From assembly GCA_002298075.1 (NCBI GenBank), contig DBLW01000119.1, positions 1-12,714 on the forward strand: a DNA stretch of 12,714 nt. Direction: 5' to 3'. Below are positions 1-4,448 of the stretch, piece after piece; within the stretch, counting starts at the first letter, position 1; every line of letters starts with the position of its first letter. The notes beneath the pieces were generated by a model. That model was not told where the DNA came from and ran no database searches. It saw nothing but the letters and a program-made list of their open reading frames with translations. The position numbers were made by a program, and so were the translations under genes. The stretch comes from Bacteroidales bacterium UBA714 (lineage in GTDB: Bacteria > Bacteroidota > Bacteroidia > Bacteroidales > UBA932).

Positions 1-357
1 GAGGCTTCATGGTTGCCGTGGCATGCGCTTTCTGGCGGATATGACGGCTATCTGCGCTGGGCTTACAACAGCTGGACTGTTGACCCGCTTTCAGATGCGA
101 GATTCCGGGCATGGCCTGCCGGGGACTGTTTTGTGGTATATCCGGGAGGACGCAGCAGCGTGAGGATGGAAAAGCTTGCGGAGGGAATCCGTGACTATGA
201 GAAAGCCGTCATTCTTATGGATGAATGGAGGCAGTGCGGTGATACCGTGTCTTTGGGGAATATGGCGGCAGTTCTGGAAGAGTTCAAGGCATTTGCCCTT
301 GAAGAGGGTTGTGCAGGTGATGCTGTCAAAAAGGCCCGCGCGCTTGTGTGCCGTTAA
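1..357 (+). CDS. DUF4091/GH123-type glycoside hydrolase, C-terminal fragment
   Basis: This is the 3' end of a gene that begins before the window; the frame is open from base 1 and stops at TAA 355-357, giving 119 codons. The fragment reads DGYLRWAYNSW, then a segment with AGDCFVVYPGG, then RSSVRMEKLAEGIRDYE. These are the conserved end of the DUF4091 fold, which Pfam now treats as the GH123 catalytic domain (beta-N-acetylgalactosaminidase family). The tryptophan-rich segment and the YPGG-x-SS-x-R motif are typical of the family. The start and the catalytic residues lie outside the window, so substrate and export signal cannot be judged. An internal TTG at 13 is not a real start, because coding similarity continues upstream of it. 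The next gene follows within 6-12 nt, suggesting an operon. I am fairly sure of the family and unsure of the activity. Confidence 0.75.
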   Translation, partial: EASWLPWHALSGGYDGYLRWAYNSWTVDPLSDARFRAWPAGDCFVVYPGGRSSVRMEKLAEGIRDYEKAVILMDEWRQCGDTVSLGNMAAVLEEFKAFALEEGCAGDAVKKARALVCR

Positions 358-369
358 AATGAGATGCTC

Positions 370-1077
370 ATGAGAAAGGTTTTATTGGTGTTTTTGATGT
401 CCGTCGTGTTTGCCGGGACTGTTTTTACTGCTTCCGGAAGGGAACGTGGATATTATGAGATAAGGCGTGGCGTTGTGATGTACAACGGTACAGCTGTACG
501 TGAGGCTGACCCGCTCTCCTTCAGGGAATTGGGCTACGGCTACGGAAAGGACCGCTCGCATGTTTTCATGAACGGGTATGTCCTGCCTTATGTGGATCCT
601 GCGGGATTCCGTGTTGACAAACGTTTCGAAGCGGATGGCTGGCAGCCGGGGGACCGGAATCCGTGGCATGATTCCCAGCATCCCGGAAGCGGGCCCCAGC
701 GTCCGGGAAACAGGCCCGGCCCCGGTACGCGTCCGCCGCTTGTACATAAGCCGGAGGGGCGTTCCTATGTCGTGACGCGCTTTGAGGTCCTGTGGGACGG
801 GAAGGCTTTGCCTGGAGTTTCCGCAAGCACTTTCAAAGATCTCGGATGGGGGTACGGAAAAGATGCTTTTGATGTGTGGTGGTGCGGCCGGAAAATGCCG
901 GATGCCACTGTATATTCATTTTCTGTCCTTGGGGACGGCTATGCCATTGATGCCTTCAGTGTCTGGTATTGCGGCCAGGAGATTAAGGATGCCGTATCCG
1001 GCAGTTTCCGTGTCCTTGGTGACGGTTATGCGGAGGACGGTTTCAACACTTATTATTACGGCAAAAAAGTAAGATAA
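370..1077 (+). CDS. Secreted DKNYY-repeat protein
   Basis: A 235-residue protein of unknown function. Residues 1-22 form a signal peptide (MRKVLLVFLMSVVFAGTVFTAS), so it is probably periplasmic or outer-membrane associated. The mature part is built from repeats of about 25 residues with the pattern aromatic-x-G-x-x-(L/I/M), then SF(R/K)xLGxGY, then D; good examples are SFRVLGDGYAEDGF and TFKDLGWGYGKDAF. This matches the DKNYY repeat family (PF13644). The repeats fall in two blocks, at about residues 35-90 and 137-235, joined by a linker rich in Pro, Gly and Arg (about 95-128). The start could also be the ATG at 364, two codons upstream; I chose 370 because MRK gives the more usual signal peptide. 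It lies between the hydrolase gene and murB with gaps of 12 and 2 nt, so it is probably co-transcribed. No catalytic motif is visible. Confidence 0.8.
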   Translation: MRKVLLVFLMSVVFAGTVFTASGRERGYYEIRRGVVMYNGTAVREADPLSFRELGYGYGKDRSHVFMNGYVLPYVDPAGFRVDKRFEADGWQPGDRNPWHDSQHPGSGPQRPGNRPGPGTRPPLVHKPEGRSYVVTRFEVLWDGKALPGVSASTFKDLGWGYGKDAFDVWWCGRKMPDATVYSFSVLGDGYAIDAFSVWYCGQEIKDAVSGSFRVLGDGYAEDGFNTYYYGKKVR

Positions 1078-1079
1078 AA

Positions 1080-2147
1080 ATGATAGACAAGTCTTATTAC
1101 CGGGATCTGACGAAGATGAACACCTTCAGAATGAAGGTGACCGCAAGGAATTTCATAGAGTATGACAGTGTCGCGGATTTGGTGGAGATTGACTTTGAGG
1201 AACTTCCAAGGCCGGTGCTTCATATCGGAGGAGGCAGCAATCTCCTCTTTACGGATGATTTCAAGGGCACTGTCCTGCATTCTAAGGTGAATTTCATCGA
1301 AATCATTTCGGATGGAGCGTCGGGGGAAAATCCTGGAGTGCTGCCTGATGAGGTGCTGGTTTCGGTCGGTGCGGGTGTCGTGTTCGACGATTTTTGCGCA
1401 TGGGCGGCGAAAGAGGGCCTGTGGGGAGTGGAGAATCTCTCGGGAATACCCGGTGAGGCCGGAGCATCTGCCGTACAGAACATCGGCGCATACGGTGTGG
1501 AGGCAAAGGACGTGATACGCACTGTCTATTGCTATGACACTGCCGAGGAGGAATTTGTCAATTTTGATGTGGCTGAATGCCGCTACGGGTACAGGGATTC
1601 CGTTTTCAAGCAGCCAGACATCAAGGGAAGGCATATTGTCACTCATGTGGTGTTTGCCCTTTCCCGCAGGCCTGAACCGAAACTGGACTACGGGCATCTG
1701 AGGGCGGCCTTTGCCGGTCAGGATGAATCGTCGCTTACTCCTCTGTCCATACGCAAGACCATAATGGGAATCCGCCGGGAGAAGCTTCCTGAGCCGTCCG
1801 TAATGGGAAGTGCCGGCAGCTTTTTCAAGAATCCTATAATTGCTGCCGGGGAATTTGAACGCATTGTGGCCGCAGCCCGGGCAGAGCATGGTGACTCCTA
1901 CGAAGTGCCGCATTATGTGCTGCCGGATGGGATGATAAAGGTCCCTGCCGCATGGATGATTGAGCAGTGCGGATGGAAAGGACGCCGGAGCGGAGGGGCG
2001 GCTGTTTATGACAAGCAGCCTCTGGTCATCGTCAATTATACCGGAGAGGCTTATCCTGAAGAGATCGTAGGACTTGAGAAGCGCATAATCGCCTCAGTCC
2101 GCGAGAAGTTCGGCACCGTTCTCCATCCGGAAGTTGAACATATATAG
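1080..2147 (+). CDS. murB: UDP-N-acetylmuramate dehydrogenase (UDP-N-acetylenolpyruvoylglucosamine reductase)
   Basis: MurB is a cytoplasmic FAD enzyme. It uses NADPH to reduce UDP-GlcNAc-enolpyruvate to UDP-MurNAc, the second committed step of peptidoglycan precursor synthesis. The 355-residue product is close to the usual length of the E. coli-type (type I) enzyme. Visible landmarks are the FAD-binding GGGSN (about 50-54), NLSGIPGEAGASAVQNIGAYG (119-139, split by no gap), the catalytic arginine R172 in YRDSVFK, the proton-donor serine S247 in GSAGSFFKNP, and the conserved glutamate E351 in HPEVEHI at the C-terminus. All key residues are present. It starts 2 nt after the stop of the DKNYY gene, which supports co-transcription, and its stop is 3 nt from the stop of the convergent response-regulator gene. 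It is a housekeeping gene and marks the left edge of the sugar-utilisation locus. Confidence 0.97.
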   Translation: MIDKSYYRDLTKMNTFRMKVTARNFIEYDSVADLVEIDFEELPRPVLHIGGGSNLLFTDDFKGTVLHSKVNFIEIISDGASGENPGVLPDEVLVSVGAGVVFDDFCAWAAKEGLWGVENLSGIPGEAGASAVQNIGAYGVEAKDVIRTVYCYDTAEEEFVNFDVAECRYGYRDSVFKQPDIKGRHIVTHVVFALSRRPEPKLDYGHLRAAFAGQDESSLTPLSIRKTIMGIRREKLPEPSVMGSAGSFFKNPIIAAGEFERIVAAARAEHGDSYEVPHYVLPDGMIKVPAAWMIEQCGWKGRRSGGAAVYDKQPLVIVNYTGEAYPEEIVGLEKRIIASVREKFGTVLHPEVEHI

Positions 2148-2150
2148 TTG

Positions 2151-2915
2151 TCACTTTCTGTTTAGCCATTTTTCGAAGTCTGCGCTTCTGGAAAGGCTGA
2201 CTTTAACTTCGCGGTCCGGACGGGGAGTGAGAATGACTGAATATTTTGTCCCGTGTATCCTGTAATAGTCCAGAATCGAGCCTCTGGATACTATGCAGTT
2301 GCGTGATATGCGGAAGAATGCATCTGAGTTCAAGATCGCTTCAATGTCATTCATGGATTTTTCCATTACGTATCGCCTGCCGTCTTTGTCAATGAGGACG
2401 CTGCTTTTGTTTTCTGATATGAAATAGGAAATGTCGGAATATTTTATGGGATATATTTGGGCGTTGGTTCTTATTAGAAACCGCTTCTTATATATCTTGT
2501 CCATATCTGTGCAGGTGTATGCCATGGCTCTGATTATTTTTTCCGCATCATTTCCGGTATAGCTTTTAAGGCTTTTTGATAATGCTCTTTTCAGTGCTTC
2601 CTGTTTTATGGGTTTCAGGAGGTAGTCGACAGAATTGATTTCAAATGCTTTTATGGCATATCGATCATAAACTGTTGTGATGATGATGCTTGCATTTACC
2701 TCTGTTTCATCGAGAATGTCAAAGCAGTTCCCGTCAGAAAGTTCCACATCCATGAATACAATGTCAGTGTGGTTGGATGGGTCTGAAAACCATTTGACGC
2801 ACTCTTCCACAGAACCGGCTTTCCCGACTATATGAATGTCAGGAATAATGATTTGCAGTTGGCATTCGAGCTGCCTGGCAGCTATGGGCTCGTTTTCTAT
2901 TATGAAGACTTTCAT
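2151..2915 (-). CDS. LytTR-family response regulator
   Basis: A 254-residue two-component response regulator of the LytR/AlgR type, acting as a cytoplasmic DNA-binding protein. Residues 1-120 are the receiver domain: phospho-acceptor D56 in FMDVELSDG, the switch threonine near T80-T81, and K101 in DYLLKPI. Residues about 145-250 are the LytTR DNA-binding domain, beginning near KRFLIRTNAQIYPI, with FFRISRNCIVS and SRSADFEKWL as landmarks. The acidic pocket near the N-terminus reads IIENEP where the family normally has VEDEP, so the second metal-binding aspartate is Asn at position 8; D56 and K101 are intact. It overlaps the kinase gene by 4 nt (ATGA, 2912-2915), implying translational coupling and that the two form a cognate pair. 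Its target is unknown, but the divergent susC promoter region is the obvious candidate. Confidence 0.95.
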   Translation of the reverse strand: MKVFIIENEPIAARQLECQLQIIIPDIHIVGKAGSVEECVKWFSDPSNHTDIVFMDVELSDGNCFDILDETEVNASIIITTVYDRYAIKAFEINSVDYLLKPIKQEALKRALSKSLKSYTGNDAEKIIRAMAYTCTDMDKIYKKRFLIRTNAQIYPIKYSDISYFISENKSSVLIDKDGRRYVMEKSMNDIEAILNSDAFFRISRNCIVSRGSILDYYRIHGTKYSVILTPRPDREVKVSLSRSADFEKWLNRK

Positions 2916-4276
2916 ATCAGAGGAAGGCTTACTGAAAAATGTACGTCATTGCGGCAAATCAATATGTCCATGCCACAATGTCTTTTGTATTGTTCCCGAA
3001 TGTAATGCAGACCTATTCCGTTTGATTTCCCCGTGCTGTATCGTGGACGCAGATTGTTCCGTACGGTTATCATGCTGCCATCAGAGAAAATATCCACAAT
3101 GAGAGGCTTGTCTTCCATGAGAGAGTTGTGTTTTACCGCATTTTCCACAAGCAATTGGATTGCACATGGCACTATTCCCTTGCAAATGTCAGACTCCATT
3201 ATTCCGTTGTTTACTATTAGGCTCCGGTTGAAGCGGACATTCAGCAGGTCTATATAATTGCCGAGATTCTCCATTTCTTTTTTGAGCGGAATCAGTTCGG
3301 TATTTCCTATCATCAGATAATATTGGTATATGTCGGTGAGTTTGTAAATATATTCTTCCGCATCATCCTTTCTTCCGCATTGTATCAGGCCGTTCAATAC
3401 ATTCAATGAATTTATCAGGAAATGCGGACTCAGCTGATTTCTGAGATTCATGTAATGGTACTCGGCCTGCCTTGCATTGTGTTTCGATTCAAAAGAGGTA
3501 GTCAGGAGGATTATCAGAAAAACCAGTCCGGTCTCCAGCAGCAGGCCGACGATGAAATATCTCATATATTCAAGTCTGTTGGGAAAAACCAGATTGTGAT
3601 CAGCCGCATACGAGTATTGGCATACCAGAGCGGCAATGAGTGCTACGGTGATAACGGCCCCTGTTCCGGCTATGACTTGTAGCCATGTCTTGACCAGATG
3701 CTTTGAATTAAGTATCCTGACCAGTGTGACATTTGCAATCAATATTGTGACGATAAGTATGCTGTTGTTGAAATATCTTGTAGTATATCCATATATAGTG
3801 TATCTGCCTAAGATTTCAGTGGTTGTCAGACAGTTTATGAGAAAGCGGAAGACATATATTCCTGCCATGACTATTAACATTGACAAAAGATATCTTCCGG
3901 GACTCTTCTCACTCCTGTCACGCTTGAAACGGTCTCCTGTAGCCCTGATGAATAGCACGGTACACCATCCGATGAGTTCGGTCGTAAGCCCGCTGGCAAT
4001 CATCTGGGTTACCAGCTCTTGTGTGTTAAGCAGATGTGATATGTCTCTCATCAGTTTCATGCCTGTCATATATCCTATGAGATTACTGAATATGAGTAAG
4101 GCGGAAGACATCCTGAAGTTAATGTTGCCGGCTATACAGAGGAAAATCGTCATCAGCAAGGTAAGCGGTGTGACGAGCCTGCTGTCCGGTATTGCCGAAG
4201 TGAAACTGAAATATGTGGCAGCGATATGAAGGGCAGTGAACCCGTGAATGACGGTGGCGTACTTTAATCTTCCCAT
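2912..4276 (-). CDS. LytS/YehU-type membrane sensor histidine kinase
   Basis: A 454-residue inner-membrane sensor kinase of the His_kinase (PF06580) class, expected to phosphorylate the adjacent LytTR regulator. The N-terminal 260 residues contain about eight hydrophobic helices (roughly 6-23, 35-52, 57-75, 87-110, 129-150, 171-189, 198-219, 240-260) with short connecting loops and no large periplasmic domain. The cytoplasmic part has the H-box NQLSPHFLINSLNVL with the phospho-accepting H285, then an ATPase domain with N-box LLVENAVKHN (about 375-384) and G-box SNGIGLHYIREQ (about 418-429). The frame is open back to a TTG at 4300, but that TTG lies inside a -7 promoter element, so the ATG at 4276 is the better start. 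It is the first gene of a two-gene operon and is divergent from susC. The ligand is not evident; a membrane-embedded sensor is likely. Confidence 0.93.
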   Translation of the reverse strand: MGRLKYATVIHGFTALHIAATYFSFTSAIPDSRLVTPLTLLMTIFLCIAGNINFRMSSALLIFSNLIGYMTGMKLMRDISHLLNTQELVTQMIASGLTTELIGWCTVLFIRATGDRFKRDRSEKSPGRYLLSMLIVMAGIYVFRFLINCLTTTEILGRYTIYGYTTRYFNNSILIVTILIANVTLVRILNSKHLVKTWLQVIAGTGAVITVALIAALVCQYSYAADHNLVFPNRLEYMRYFIVGLLLETGLVFLIILLTTSFESKHNARQAEYHYMNLRNQLSPHFLINSLNVLNGLIQCGRKDDAEEYIYKLTDIYQYYLMIGNTELIPLKKEMENLGNYIDLLNVRFNRSLIVNNGIMESDICKGIVPCAIQLLVENAVKHNSLMEDKPLIVDIFSDGSMITVRNNLRPRYSTGKSNGIGLHYIREQYKRHCGMDILICRNDVHFSVSLPLI

Positions 4277-4297
4277 AGTTTTAGGCGGTAAGTCAAG

Positions 4298-4328
4298 CAA
4301 ACCTAACGTTTTTCAGTCAAATGTCAAA
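4298..4328 (-). promoter_or_regulatory. Bacteroides-type promoter of the kinase/regulator operon
   Basis: Read on the minus strand, TTTG (4328-4325) is followed after 19 nt by TAGGTTTG (4305-4298). This matches the published Bacteroides consensus, TTTG at -33 and TAnnTTTG at -7, in both elements and in spacing. Transcription would begin about 5-8 nt downstream, leaving a leader of about 15-20 nt before the ATG at 4276. This excludes the TTG at 4300 as the start codon. The -33 element lies in a 7-bp tandem pair, GTCAAAT then GTCAAAA on the plus strand (4316-4329). Confidence 0.75.
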
Positions 4329-4357
4329 ATAAAAATCATTTATCCTGAAATCTCAAC

Positions 4358-4386
4358 CATTCGTCGTTTCAAATTGAAACTGAATG
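4358..4386. promoter_or_regulatory. Operator-like palindrome between kinase and susC
   Basis: The core GTTTCAAATTGAAAC (4366-4380) is a perfect inverted repeat of two 7-bp arms around one central base. Just outside lie CATTC (4358-4362) and GAATG (4382-4386), also complementary but offset by 3 nt on one side and 1 nt on the other. A one-base loop makes an RNA hairpin unlikely, so a dimeric protein site on DNA is the better reading. The centre is about 50 bp upstream of the presumed susC start, just upstream of its weak -33 region, a position typical of activator sites. The bound protein is unknown; the adjacent LytTR regulator is the first candidate, although LytTR sites are more often direct repeats. 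Confidence 0.55.
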
Positions 4387-4416
4387 TGCGCGTGGGGGGG
4401 GATGTTCATATATTTG
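4385..4416 (+). promoter_or_regulatory. Probable susC promoter with weak -33 element
   Basis: TATATTTG at 4409-4416 matches the Bacteroides -7 consensus TAnnTTTG. Twenty nt upstream is only TGTG (4385-4388) in place of the -33 TTTG, a 3 of 4 match. A strong -7 with a weak -33 is what an activator-dependent promoter would show. Initiation near 4421-4425 gives a leader of about 25 nt before the ATG at 4449. The spacer contains a run of eight Gs. Confidence 0.55.
4394..4401 (+). repeat. G8 homopolymer tract in the susC promoter spacer
   Basis: Eight consecutive guanines lie between the presumed -33 (4385-4388) and -7 (4409-4416) elements of the susC promoter. It is the longest homopolymer I noticed in the window. 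Gain or loss of a base by slippage would change the spacer from its present 20 nt. Whether it varies in the population cannot be seen from one sequence. Confidence 0.85.
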
Positions 4417-4423
4417 ACTCAAA
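4413..4423. promoter_or_regulatory. Small palindrome overlapping the susC -7 element
   Basis: TTTGACTCAAA is an 11-bp perfect palindrome (5-1-5) whose left arm shares the TTTG of the -7 element and whose right arm covers the expected transcription start. The TTTGAC half also appears as the repeated GTCAAA on the opposite strand at 4316-4321 and 4323-4328 around the kinase -33 element. It could be an operator, but its arms are short and part of the match comes from the promoter consensus itself. Confidence 0.3.
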
Positions 4424-4448
4424 CTAAATAACCAAACAGTTCTTTTCT

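Noticed and set aside
13..357. Separate small gene starting with TTG at 13
   Set aside because: The frame is open to base 1 and the protein matches the C-terminal end of the DUF4091/GH123 family, so it is a truncated larger gene.
1056..1913. Long minus-strand open frame (285 codons) opposite murB
   Set aside because: It lies opposite a well-supported murB with all catalytic residues, and its translation shows no recognisable domain or signal.
3636..4229. Plus-strand open frame (197 codons) opposite the kinase membrane region
   Set aside because: Its hydrophobic look is the complement of the kinase membrane helices; there is no promoter or family motif.
4277..4300. Extension of the kinase to a TTG start at 4300
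   Set aside because: The TTG is part of the -7 element TAGGTTTG of a consensus promoter, so it should not be transcribed; ATG at 4276 also gives a normal first membrane helix.
4298..4380. Classical LytTR direct-repeat binding site in the divergent region
   Set aside because: I looked for two 9-bp GTT-containing repeats at about 12-13 bp spacing; GTT occurs at 4308-4310 and 4366-4368 but the flanking bases and spacing do not fit.
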